DNA from: Bacteroidales bacterium
GTDB lineage: Bacteria > Bacteroidota > Bacteroidia > Bacteroidales > UBA7960
DNA: 5,777 nt
Reading direction: 5' to 3'
Assembly (NCBI GenBank): GCA_003555385.1
Contig: PWHO01000069.1
Location: 1-5,777, forward strand
The position numbers and the translations under genes were made by a program. Every line of letters starts with the position of its first letter. Within the stretch, counting starts at the first letter, position 1. Shown here in pieces: positions 1-5,777 of this stretch. A model generated the notes under the pieces. It had not been told where the DNA came from. It saw only the letters and a list, made by a program, of their open reading frames with translations, and ran no database searches.

Positions 1-74
1 TGCTGATCTGTCAGACCGAATGTATTGGCCAACTGGTTATCTGCTTTTACTGTATTTTCTGAAATATCTTGCAT
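1..74 (-). CDS. pstB: Probable phosphate ABC transporter ATP-binding protein, N-terminal fragment
   Basis: An ATG at 74-72 opens a frame that stays open to the left edge, giving 24 codons that begin MQDISENTVK. It starts two bases after the pstA stop codon, a spacing typical of translationally coupled genes in one operon. The visible residues are a polar N-terminal extension; the Walker A, signature and Walker B motifs would all lie outside the window, so no family motif can be seen. The identification rests on the conserved pstS-pstC-pstA-pstB order: PstB is the cytosolic ATPase that powers the PstC/PstA channel. No Shine-Dalgarno sequence precedes the start, as in the neighbouring genes. 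It could instead be another gene, such as phoU, but pstB is by far the most usual occupant of this position. Confidence 0.72.
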   Translation of the reverse strand, partial: MQDISENTVKADNQLANTFGLTDQ

Positions 75-76
75 CG

Positions 77-940
77 TTAAGCCTGGTATTTTTGTCTTGT
101 CAATATTCTTCCTGCGATAAACAACCCCAGCACAAAGACCAGCAGTACAACCCCTGCTGCCCATCCCATGGCATGCCATTCCTTGTAAGGGCTGATGGCA
201 AGGGAATAAAGCCTCTGCGGCAAGGTATCCACAGGCCCGAATATCATACCTGACCAATGGTTCGGCAGGTAATTGTTCCCGAAAGATGTAAACATAAGTG
301 GTGCCGCCTCCCCCGCTGCACGCGCAAAGGCAATCAGGAAACCGGTCACCAGCCCGGTACGGGCCGCCGGCATTACCGTGGAAAGCACCACCCGCCAGCG
401 TGGTAACCCGATAGCAAGCCCCGCCTCCCTGATGGACCACGGAATGGTCATCAACGCACTTTCGGTAGATCGGGCAATAATGGGGATCATCACAAAAGCC
501 AGTGCCACACCGCCGGCCAACCCGGAAAATGTACCCATGGGTTTCACCACCAGGGCAAAAGCCAGCAGCCCTTTCAAAATGGCGGGCATGCCGTTGAGCG
601 TATCATTCAACACGCGCAAGGTGGGGTTCAATTTGTGATCGGGGTATTCGGAAAGCATGACCCCGGCACCCAATCCCAATGGAGCGGCAATGATCAGGGC
701 CAGGGAATCCACAACGAGTGTCCCCAGAATGCTATGAACCAGCCCGGTAGGCCGCCCCTGCATGGCCCTGGCCGGAGACCCCAGTTCCTGGGTGAAGAAA
801 TCAATGCTGATGGTACTGATGCCGTTGACGATAACATAACCAATGATGATAAGCAGCGGGGTCAGCACCGCAATGGCGCTTACATACAACAGCCCCACCA
901 TAAAATAGTCGCGGATATTTCGTTGTCTGAGCGTTTTCAT
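77..940 (-). CDS. pstA: Phosphate ABC transporter permease PstA
   Basis: This is an inner-membrane permease subunit that pairs with PstC to form the phosphate channel of the Pst importer. The 287-residue product has the usual family length. Hydrophobic segments lie near residues 14-39, 70-95, 118-133, 140-157, 195-210 and 257-279. The cytoplasmic EAA loop that docks on PstB is at about 172-194 (E172, A173, G174, G178, P191). It is followed by the RAAGEAAPL stretch at 207-215, characteristic of PstA. The ATG lies inside the end of pstC with a four-base ATGA overlap, which fixes the start and implies translational coupling. The next start codon is two bases after its stop. It has no promoter of its own that I can see, and is probably transcribed with pstS and pstC. 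Nothing is truncated or unusual. Confidence 0.96.
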   Translation of the reverse strand: MKTLRQRNIRDYFMVGLLYVSAIAVLTPLLIIIGYVIVNGISTISIDFFTQELGSPARAMQGRPTGLVHSILGTLVVDSLALIIAAPLGLGAGVMLSEYPDHKLNPTLRVLNDTLNGMPAILKGLLAFALVVKPMGTFSGLAGGVALAFVMIPIIARSTESALMTIPWSIREAGLAIGLPRWRVVLSTVMPAARTGLVTGFLIAFARAAGEAAPLMFTSFGNNYLPNHWSGMIFGPVDTLPQRLYSLAISPYKEWHAMGWAAGVVLLVFVLGLFIAGRILTRQKYQA

Positions 941-1923
941 ATCGATTGTCCTCCTGTGATGGAAAGCTTCCGTGTAACATAGGCTGCGATCAGGTTCACG
1001 ATCAGGGATATGACGAACAGCACCAGCCCTATGGCCATCAGGCTCGACAGATGGAGGTTGCCGACTGCCTCACGGAACTCATTCACGATAACCGAAGGCA
1101 TGGTGGCGGCAGGACCCATAATGGAAAAAGGGAAATTATTCTTGTTTCCGATCAGCATGGCCACTGCCATGGTTTCCCCGATGGCCCGCCCGAATGACAG
1201 TATCGCCCCGGCCATGATCCCGCCCCTTGAATATGGGATCACGGCCATACGTATCACTTCCCATTTGGTCGCGCCCAGTGCCCAGGCGGCTTCACGCTGC
1301 TCTTTGGGGACCTGTCGGATGGCATCCCTGGTGAGGGCCGTGGTAAAGGGGATAATCATCAGGGCCAGGATGATGGTGGCCGTGGTCATCCCATAACCAA
1401 TTGGGCTTCCCAATATGGGCAGCAATGCGGGCTGATGATCGGCCGCCCATAAAAAAATCGGCATATAAAAGGTTTCCCGCATCCAGGGGGCAAAGACGAA
1501 AATGCCCCATATTCCGATCACCACGCTCGGTACAGCCGCGATCAGGTGCACCAGGTTTTCAATGATGCTCCCCAGCCATCGGGGAGCGTATTCTGCAATA
1601 AAAATTGCCACGGCCACAGCCGGATAAAAGGCAATGGCCAGGGCAAATACGCTGGTAACAAGGGTTCCGACAATAAAAGGGAGGGCCCCGAAACGAAACT
1701 GCACACCGGGGTCCCAGGTGGTCCCTTTCAGAAATCCGATTATCCCGAACTCATCAAGGGCCATGCCCGCTTCATCGGTCAGCACCCACGCCATGGCCCC
1801 GGCAAGCAAAATGATGCTTAATCCCAGGGCCACAACAACGGTTAAAAATATTCTGTCTCCCAACCAGCTGTAGATGATTGAGACAGGTTTGTCAGCAATG
1901 CTGCTTTTCTGCTCGTTTTGCAT
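937..1923 (-). CDS. pstC: Phosphate ABC transporter permease PstC
   Basis: This is the second permease subunit of the high-affinity phosphate importer, in the inner membrane. From the ATG at 1923 the product has 328 residues. The frame could also begin six bases earlier at a TTG (1929-1927), adding Met-Asn; I prefer the ATG, and neither start has a Shine-Dalgarno sequence. Numbering from the TTG, a charged cytoplasmic N-terminus is followed by a hydrophobic segment at about 28-50. The WDP motif (72-74) and FGALPF stretch (80-85) typical of PstC come next. Further membrane segments lie near 86-112, 128-148, 180-198, 236-260 and 296-317. The EAA loop that contacts PstB is at 213-232 (E213, A214, G219, P232), followed by GRAIGETMAV at 247-256. 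It lies 22 bases after pstS and overlaps pstA by four bases, so the three are almost certainly one transcript. Confidence 0.96.
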   Translation of the reverse strand: MQNEQKSSIADKPVSIIYSWLGDRIFLTVVVALGLSIILLAGAMAWVLTDEAGMALDEFGIIGFLKGTTWDPGVQFRFGALPFIVGTLVTSVFALAIAFYPAVAVAIFIAEYAPRWLGSIIENLVHLIAAVPSVVIGIWGIFVFAPWMRETFYMPIFLWAADHQPALLPILGSPIGYGMTTATIILALMIIPFTTALTRDAIRQVPKEQREAAWALGATKWEVIRMAVIPYSRGGIMAGAILSFGRAIGETMAVAMLIGNKNNFPFSIMGPAATMPSVIVNEFREAVGNLHLSSLMAIGLVLFVISLIVNLIAAYVTRKLSITGGQSI

Positions 1924-1945
1924 ATTCAACTAAACCAGTAAGGTC

Positions 1946-3109
1946 TTACAATACGTCCTGCAATAATTCTTTTCCGATCAGTTCTCCTTCCCATTTGACT
2001 TCTTCAATCATGGCAATATTCCGTTCCACTGCCGCCATCGGCAAGCGGGCGTACCCGAGGGTTTCAGACAGTTCCTGTCCGTCGGTAATGCTCCAGATCA
2101 GGAACCGGACCAGCTCCTCGGCCTGCTGGCGATTGTTGATCGCATTGTTATTTTCCAGGTTTTCATACACCAGCATCCAGGCAAATCCGGCAATTGGATA
2201 GCCATATTCCGCAGGGGTATTGGTAAAAAGTATCCTGGTATCTTCCGGGAGATCGATGTTTGCTGCTTCGGTGGTTGCTTCAAAACTGGGCTCAATGATG
2301 TTGCCGGAAGCATTGAGCACAGAACCATAAGACATGTCATTGAGCAAGGCATAGGAAAGACTGTTGTAACCAATGGCCCCCGGGGTATTTATCACCGCAC
2401 CGGCCACGCCTTCGTTGCCATTACCGCCGACACCCACCGGCCAGTTCACGCTTGTTCCGTAGCCAACACGTCCTCTCCACTCATCCGAAACCCTGGAGAA
2501 ATAACTGGTCCAGATATTTGTGGTACCGGATCCGTCTGAGCGGTGCACCACAGTGATCGGCAAAGAAGGCAGATCCTTGCCGGGATTCAGCTCAGTAATC
2601 CTGGAATCGTTCCAGCGGGTGATATTGCCCATGTAAATGTCAACCAGCACATCTGAACTGAATACCAACCCTTTATCAAAACCGGGGATGTTGTACGTGG
2701 TCACCACATCGGCCAGCGTAATGGGCATGTTAAACGCCCGGCCACCGGTTGAAGCTTCCACATTTTGCATTACATCATCCGAAAGAAATGCTTCGGTCAT
2801 CCCGAACATGATGGTTTGCTCCACGAACTGACGGATTCCGCCACCGGAGCCAATGGACTGATAGTTGACTGTTACCCGGTTGCTGGTTACACCACGGTAC
2901 TCATCTGCCATGGCCGTGACAAGTGGGGCAGGAAAGGAAGCACCGGCACCCAGTATATCGACCCGGTCGGAAGACCGCCCCGACCGCTGTTCAGCACCAT
3001 TGCGGCTGCCTTCTCCTCCTCCGCAACCGAAGAAAGACAGAGCCAGCAGGCCTGATATAAAAAATAAGGAGATCGTTTTCATTGCTTTCATAGTTTTCAA
3101 AGTTTTCAT
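1946..3109 (-). CDS. pstS: Phosphate-binding lipoprotein PstS
   Basis: This is the periplasmic phosphate receptor that delivers Pi to PstC/PstA. The 387-residue product starts with a Lys-rich n-region, a hydrophobic core (12-27) and a lipobox-like FFGC ending at Cys29, then GGGEGS, so the mature protein is probably a lipoprotein. Binding motifs of the E. coli-type family are present: GAGASFPAPL (54-63), YQSIGSGGG (83-91), HRSDGSGTT (189-197) and the GGNGNEGVAG region (228-237). By recalled alignment with E. coli PstS, the ligands are S58/F59 (T10/F11), S88 (S38), R190 (R135) and S194-G195-T196 (S139-G140-T141). The ligand Asp56 is replaced by Glu106 in FGMTEAFLSD. The start is ambiguous: ATGs at 3109, 3091 and 3082 are all in frame within a 9-base repeat, and all give a usable signal peptide. 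A probable Pho-type promoter lies upstream. Confidence 0.96.
   Translation of the reverse strand: MKTLKTMKAMKTISLFFISGLLALSFFGCGGGEGSRNGAEQRSGRSSDRVDILGAGASFPAPLVTAMADEYRGVTSNRVTVNYQSIGSGGGIRQFVEQTIMFGMTEAFLSDDVMQNVEASTGGRAFNMPITLADVVTTYNIPGFDKGLVFSSDVLVDIYMGNITRWNDSRITELNPGKDLPSLPITVVHRSDGSGTTNIWTSYFSRVSDEWRGRVGYGTSVNWPVGVGGNGNEGVAGAVINTPGAIGYNSLSYALLNDMSYGSVLNASGNIIEPSFEATTEAANIDLPEDTRILFTNTPAEYGYPIAGFAWMLVYENLENNNAINNRQQAEELVRFLIWSITDGQELSETLGYARLPMAAVERNIAMIEEVKWEGELIGKELLQDVL
3074..3109 (-). repeat. Four tandem 9-base units at the pstS start
   Basis: On the gene strand the first 36 bases of pstS are four consecutive 9-base units: ATGAAAACT, TTGAAAACT, ATGAAAGCA and ATGAAAACG. They encode near-repeats of Met-Lys-Thr and place three ATGs and one TTG in the same frame. 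The repeat lengthens the positively charged n-region of the lipoprotein signal peptide and gives several possible starts. Because the unit is a multiple of three bases, copy-number change would not break the frame. Confidence 0.8.
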
Positions 3110-3144
3110 GTGTGTGAATATTTTTAAATAAATCTTTCACGCTG

Positions 3145-3152
3145 CAATATTA
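3145..3152 (-). promoter_or_regulatory. Candidate -7 promoter element of pstS
   Basis: The gene strand reads TAATATTG, matching five of the six fixed bases of the Bacteroidota -7 consensus TAnnTTTG. It begins exactly 8 bases downstream of the 11-base repeat array. A transcript starting about 7 bases later would have a leader of roughly 30 bases before the first pstS ATG. No good -33 TTTG is seen, which would fit an activator-dependent promoter. Confidence 0.45.
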
Positions 3153-3160
3153 CGGCGGAA

Positions 3161-3204
3161 TCATTACCGCACTGTAACAGGGTTGTTACGTTTTAATTAC
3201 ACTT
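3161..3204 (-). promoter_or_regulatory. Candidate Pho box upstream of pstS (four 11-base units)
   Basis: On the plus strand four consecutive 11-base units can be laid out, each beginning with a related heptamer: TCATTAC (3161), CTGTAAC (3172), TTGTTAC (3183) and TAATTAC (3194), each followed by four variable bases. The 11-base direct-repeat period is that of known PhoB and PhoP operators. On the gene strand the units read GTAATTA, GTAACAA, GTTACAG and GTAATGA, resembling the Bacillus PhoP hexamer TTnACA. The outer two units are weaker. The inner two also form an inverted repeat (GTAACA, 4-base gap, TGTTAC), so a dyad operator is possible. The same arrangement precedes the porin, which favours the direct-repeat reading. 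Confidence 0.55.
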
Positions 3205-3238
3205 TGCCAAAAATAAAAAGGCTTATAAAAGGGGAGGT

Positions 3239-4363
3239 TTAGAAACAATACTGCGCACGAACCATCCCCAGCACAGGTGTTTTGTCAAGATTATCGGTGT
3301 TGACGATAACCACATTGCCCATGAAGCGTAGTTTTGAGGTAACATATCGGTTAAGGGCAAAAGTGATGTTACGCTGTTTGTCTCCACCGGAATAGGAGTC
3401 GTCCTGGAGGTCCGTCACGCTGTAACGCACGGCTACTTCCCACGCCCCGGATCCTTCCTCCGCAGGAATTACCCCTCCCACCAGGCCTTTCGAATAGGAT
3501 CGGCTTCCTCCGTTAAATACGTAGCTGCTTTGGAAATGATAACCGTGGAAGGTGGGGTTGTGATTACCGGAAGTACTTACCGCGGTTTGCAGATACTCCC
3601 CTTCAACGGAAAAAGGGCCGTTGATGAGTAAGAGTTCCACACCGGTTTTAAAAGTGTTTTCTGCATCGGGTACCCTGACATCAATATACCTGACACTACC
3701 ACCTTTACTGTCACGGGCTTCGGGGCGATCCCTGTACCTTACACCAAGGTTCGATTTCAGGTCTTCATAGACCACCGATGCGCCCATGTGGAGTTGTGAG
3801 CCACTAATTTCGGGAGCAAATACACCCCTGAGGGCATAACCCAGGGGCATGTCGTCTTCCATTGCACCCCGTTGCCCCAGGGCTCGTCCGAAAACCATGG
3901 ACTTGAGCCCCAGATCATTGCGAAACAACTCATAGGCCAAGCCAATTCGCCGGACATCGGGCACAATGTTGCTCACACTGGAACGTTCAATGAAAGTAAT
4001 GTTCACAGAGCTGGTGAGTTGGTTCAGCCCCTGGGGCACCTTATACTGACCGATCCACAATCGCCCCCCATGATCAAATGACCGGCGCATACGGAAATCC
4101 TTGGGTTCCACGCCCCCGCCGGCAAAATCAATTTCGATGCGGCCATCCCAGTTATCGTGGATCTTGCCCTGCATACCCATCCGGGCCCGGCGGTTGTTGA
4201 ACCCGTTGACAAATTCACCGGCTTCGGAAATGCCATAGATGGCATCCATGTGAAGCCGACCCCGGATGCCAAAACTCTGGGCTTGCGCAATGGTTGAAAA
4301 TACTAGCGAGGCGCACAAGACCACCAATCCCGTGAAAAAGCCCCTGCTTTTTGTTTGCTTCAT
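3239..4363 (-). CDS. Phosphate-selective porin (OprO/OprP family)
   Basis: This is an outer-membrane beta-barrel protein likely to admit phosphate or polyphosphate to the periplasm. The 374-residue precursor has a signal peptide of about 28 residues (basic n-region, hydrophobic 9-21, cleavage likely after AQA). The mature part alternates short amphipathic strands with polar loops and ends in an aromatic residue (QYCF), as barrel proteins do. Family-typical stretches are NNRRARMGMQGKI (56-68), the IEIDFAGG strand (77-84) and IGQYKVPQG (104-112) followed by LTSSVNITFIERS (116-128). Loops are rich in Arg and Lys (for example 208-230), in line with an anion-selective pore, though no pore residue can be assigned by eye. 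A Cys one residue before the C-terminus is unexpected. The gene sits 129 bases before pstS and has its own Pho-like promoter, supporting a role in phosphate uptake; exact substrate is inferred. Confidence 0.88.
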   Translation of the reverse strand: MKQTKSRGFFTGLVVLCASLVFSTIAQAQSFGIRGRLHMDAIYGISEAGEFVNGFNNRRARMGMQGKIHDNWDGRIEIDFAGGGVEPKDFRMRRSFDHGGRLWIGQYKVPQGLNQLTSSVNITFIERSSVSNIVPDVRRIGLAYELFRNDLGLKSMVFGRALGQRGAMEDDMPLGYALRGVFAPEISGSQLHMGASVVYEDLKSNLGVRYRDRPEARDSKGGSVRYIDVRVPDAENTFKTGVELLLINGPFSVEGEYLQTAVSTSGNHNPTFHGYHFQSSYVFNGGSRSYSKGLVGGVIPAEEGSGAWEVAVRYSVTDLQDDSYSGGDKQRNITFALNRYVTSKLRFMGNVVIVNTDNLDKTPVLGMVRAQYCF

Positions 4364-4405
4364 GCGTTACATGTTTAAAGTTGGTTAACTGACACGTTGA
4401 CTGTT

Positions 4406-4418
4406 GTGTAATTTACAC
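4406..4418. repeat. 13-base palindrome at the predicted porin transcription start
   Basis: The plus strand reads GTGTAA-T-TTACAC, a perfect 6-base inverted repeat around one central base. It lies 4 bases downstream of the candidate porin -7 element, so it would cover the predicted transcription start. That is a usual position for a repressor operator. The arms are too short to be a terminator and no T-run follows. Confidence 0.4.
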
Positions 4419-4422
4419 GAAG

Positions 4423-4430
4423 CAAAATTC
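4423..4430 (-). promoter_or_regulatory. Candidate -7 promoter element of the porin gene
   Basis: The gene strand reads GAATTTTG, matching five of the six fixed bases of the Bacteroidota -7 element TAnnTTTG (first T replaced by G). It begins exactly 8 bases after the 11-base repeat array, the same spacing as at pstS. The predicted leader to the porin ATG would be about 50 bases. Confidence 0.4.
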
Positions 4431-4438
4431 GGGCATGG

Positions 4439-4471
4439 TTGTCACATAGATGTTTCCGGATTGTTACAAAT
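4439..4471 (-). promoter_or_regulatory. Candidate Pho box upstream of the porin (three 11-base units)
   Basis: On the plus strand three units recur at exactly 11 bases: TTGTCAC (4439), ATGTTTC (4450) and TTGTTAC (4461), each followed by four variable, mostly A/T-rich bases. On the gene strand they read GTAACAA, GAAACAT and GTGACAA. The period and the TGTCAC-like core resemble the PhoB box (CTGTCAT plus four A/T). The TTGTTAC unit is identical to one in the pstS array and lies the same distance from the -7 candidate. This supports co-regulation of porin and pst genes by phosphate starvation; the regulator is not in the window. Confidence 0.58.
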
Positions 4472-4508
4472 CAATGAATAATTTATATTTCAATGAATAA
4501 TTTATATT
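4471..4508. repeat. Perfect 19-base tandem duplication
   Basis: TCAATGAATAATTTATATT occurs twice head to tail, at 4471-4489 and 4490-4508, without mismatch. It is strongly AT-rich, lies between the amidohydrolase stop codon and the porin Pho-like box, and shares its first base with the end of that box. The position upstream of a promoter would suit an UP-like or bent AT tract, but it may simply be a recent slippage duplication. Confidence 0.9.
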
Positions 4509-4518
4509 AAGGGAACCG

Positions 4519-5718
4519 TCAGCCTTTCTGCTGCAGTTCGCGCAACGCCACCCAGGCCATCAGACCCATTCCCGTTTCCAGGGCAGATTCATCCACATCG
4601 AAGGTGGAGGTATGCTGGTTGGAGTTGAACCCTTTCTCAATGTTCCGGATACCCAGGCGGTAAAAACAGGCAGGGGCCCGTTGTGAATAATAGGCAAAAT
4701 CTTCTCCCGTCATGGAAAGATCGAGTTCCTCCACATTCTCCTTGCCCATGAACTCCCCGGCATAGGTGCGGAAGTCATCGGCCAGTTTTTCGTTGTTCAC
4801 CAGGAAAGGATAGCCCTTGTCGATAAACACCTCGCAGTCGCCTCCCATGCCCTGGGCCACAAATACGGCCAGCTCACGAATGCGCAGATGGGCTTTCTCC
4901 CGCCACTCCTCATCGAAAGTACGGAAAGTTCCTTCCAGCTTCACCTCGTCGGGGATGACGTTGGTGGCCCCGTCTCCCCTGATCTTGCCAAAAGACAATA
5001 CAGTCGGGATGTAAGGGGTGGCATTCCGGCTGACGATCTGCTGAAGGGCAAGCACCACGTGCGAGGCAATCACAATTGGATCCACATTCAAATGGGGGGT
5101 GGCGGCATGGCCGCCCTTGCCCTTCACCGTAATATACACTTCATCGGTAGAAGCCATGTAGCGCCCCCCCCGGATTCCCACTTTTCCGGCAGGCAGGCCC
5201 GGGGTGACGTGCTGGCCAAACATGGCTGCCGGACGGGGATTATCGATCACCCCCTCCTGTATCATCAGGCTGGCACCGCCCGGATAATTTTCTTCAGACG
5301 GCTGAAAGATCAGCTTTACGGTCCCCTCCCACTCATCACGCAGGGCATGAAGAATCCTGGCCGTGCCCAGCAAACTGGCCATATGCGCATCATGACCGCA
5401 GGCATGCATCACACCGGGCACCGTGGATTTGTATTCCACCCGGTTCTCTTCGAGGATGGGCAGGGCATCCATATCCGCCCGCAGCGCCACCACCCGTGAA
5501 CCGGGATTACGGCCTTCAATACGGGCCACCACACCGGTCTCCGCAACGCCCTCATCGAAATCAATATCCATCTCCTTCAGGCGGGCTGCAATATAAGCTC
5601 CCGTTTTATGCTCCTGCATGGAGAGTTCAGGCATGGCATGAAAGTGACGACGGTAAAACACCACATCGTCGAAATATTCTTCTGATAAGGCCTTGATCTT
5701 ATTGATCATATCCATCAT
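4519..5718 (-). CDS. M20-family metal-dependent amidohydrolase (N-acyl amino acid hydrolase type)
   Basis: This is a cytosolic di-metal hydrolase that probably cleaves the amide bond of an N-acyl amino acid or related conjugate. The 399-residue product has the usual M20D length and no signal peptide. Family motifs in order are RRHFHAMPEL (23-32), RADMDALPI (80-88), ACGHDAH (106-112), QPSEE (139-143), GQH (168-170), GKGGHAATPH (200-209), MTGEDFAYY (336-344) and NQHTSTF (367-373). By family comparison the metal ligands are C107, H109, E143, H170 and H369, with E142 as general base. A dimerisation domain spans about 185-285. The tryptophan usual after the GQH histidine pair (HVWP) is Thr172 here. 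The start is the first of two adjacent ATGs. Substrate is undetermined (hippurate, acetyl-amino acids and indole-acetyl conjugates are family options). It lies 155 bases before the porin and has no evident link to phosphate uptake. Confidence 0.93.
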   Translation of the reverse strand: MMDMINKIKALSEEYFDDVVFYRRHFHAMPELSMQEHKTGAYIAARLKEMDIDFDEGVAETGVVARIEGRNPGSRVVALRADMDALPILEENRVEYKSTVPGVMHACGHDAHMASLLGTARILHALRDEWEGTVKLIFQPSEENYPGGASLMIQEGVIDNPRPAAMFGQHVTPGLPAGKVGIRGGRYMASTDEVYITVKGKGGHAATPHLNVDPIVIASHVVLALQQIVSRNATPYIPTVLSFGKIRGDGATNVIPDEVKLEGTFRTFDEEWREKAHLRIRELAVFVAQGMGGDCEVFIDKGYPFLVNNEKLADDFRTYAGEFMGKENVEELDLSMTGEDFAYYSQRAPACFYRLGIRNIEKGFNSNQHTSTFDVDESALETGMGLMAWVALRELQQKG

Positions 5719-5767
5719 TCACAGCTTTTATGGTCTTTGCTAATTTACGCTTTTTTTGAAAATTTCC

Positions 5768-5775
5768 TATCTTTG
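5768..5775 (+). promoter_or_regulatory. Candidate -7 element facing right, out of the window
   Basis: The plus strand reads TATCTTTG, a full match to the Bacteroidota -7 element TAnnTTTG. No TTG lies at the usual distance upstream (about 17-23 bases), so the -33 element is not supported. If real, it would start a rightward transcript just beyond the window edge, divergent from the amidohydrolase. Confidence 0.35.
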
Positions 5776-5777
5776 AA

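Noticed and set aside
273..982. Plus-strand open frames opposite pstA (273-638 and 635-982)
   Set aside because: They lie antisense to a well-supported permease gene and their translations show no membrane pattern or known motif.
1927..1929. TTG as the pstC start codon
   Set aside because: An ATG six bases downstream in the same frame is the stronger candidate, and neither has a distinguishing ribosome-binding site. The alternative adds only two residues.
3174..3189. Inverted repeat GTAACA / TGTTAC as a dyad operator
   Set aside because: The dyad is real in the sequence but the porin upstream region shares the 11-base direct repeat and not the inverted repeat, so I treat it as a by-product of two adjacent direct-repeat units.
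3205..3238. Possible terminator after the porin
   Set aside because: The gene strand has T-rich runs and a GCC/GGC pair, but the stem is only three bases with an 11-base loop. I see no convincing hairpin, so read-through from porin into pstS remains possible.
4888..5499. A 203-codon plus-strand open frame opposite the amidohydrolase gene
   Set aside because: It is fully antisense to a gene with intact catalytic motifs, its translation is His- and Gly-rich low-complexity sequence with no recognisable domain, and it has no promoter or ribosome site. It is a shadow of the codon usage of the true gene.
1..5777. CRISPR array, tRNA, rRNA, insertion sequence, prophage or defence genes
   Set aside because: No spaced repeats, RNA gene features, transposase, terminal inverted repeats or phage-like frames were seen; the window is nearly filled by five conventional genes and a partial sixth.

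Overview
The window is a chromosomal segment of about 50% GC. All supported genes lie on the minus strand, so they read right to left. It carries a phosphate uptake locus: an OprO/OprP-type outer-membrane porin, then pstS, pstC, pstA and the first codons of a gene at the position of pstB, which runs off the left edge. A cytosolic M20-family amidohydrolase lies upstream of the porin. The source looks like a member of the Bacteroidota: there are no clear Shine-Dalgarno sequences, the leaders are AT-rich, candidate promoters resemble the TAnnTTTG -7 element of that phylum, and PstS is a lipoprotein with a Gly-rich stretch after its Cys. I cannot assign a lower rank.

Layout from right to left on the minus strand: an upstream region with a candidate promoter facing right (5719-5777); the M20 amidohydrolase (5718-4519); a 155-base intergenic region holding a perfect 19-base tandem duplication, a three-unit 11-base direct-repeat array, a candidate -7 element and a short palindrome (4518-4364); the porin (4363-3239); a 129-base intergenic region with a second 11-base repeat array and -7 candidate (3238-3110); pstS (3109-1946); pstC (1923-937); pstA (940-77), overlapping pstC by four bases; and the partial pstB start (74-1), two bases after pstA.

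The genes form a route for inorganic phosphate: the porin admits it through the outer membrane, PstS binds it in the periplasm, PstC and PstA form the inner-membrane channel, and PstB would supply ATP hydrolysis. The most interesting signal is regulatory. The porin and pstS upstream regions share the same arrangement: 11-base-period repeats (TTGTTAC-type on the plus strand, GTnACA-type on the gene strand), ending exactly 8 bases before a TAnnTTTG-like element. This is a good candidate for the phosphate-starvation (Pho) operator of this lineage. I see no novel multi-gene system; the coding content is a conventional Pst locus.
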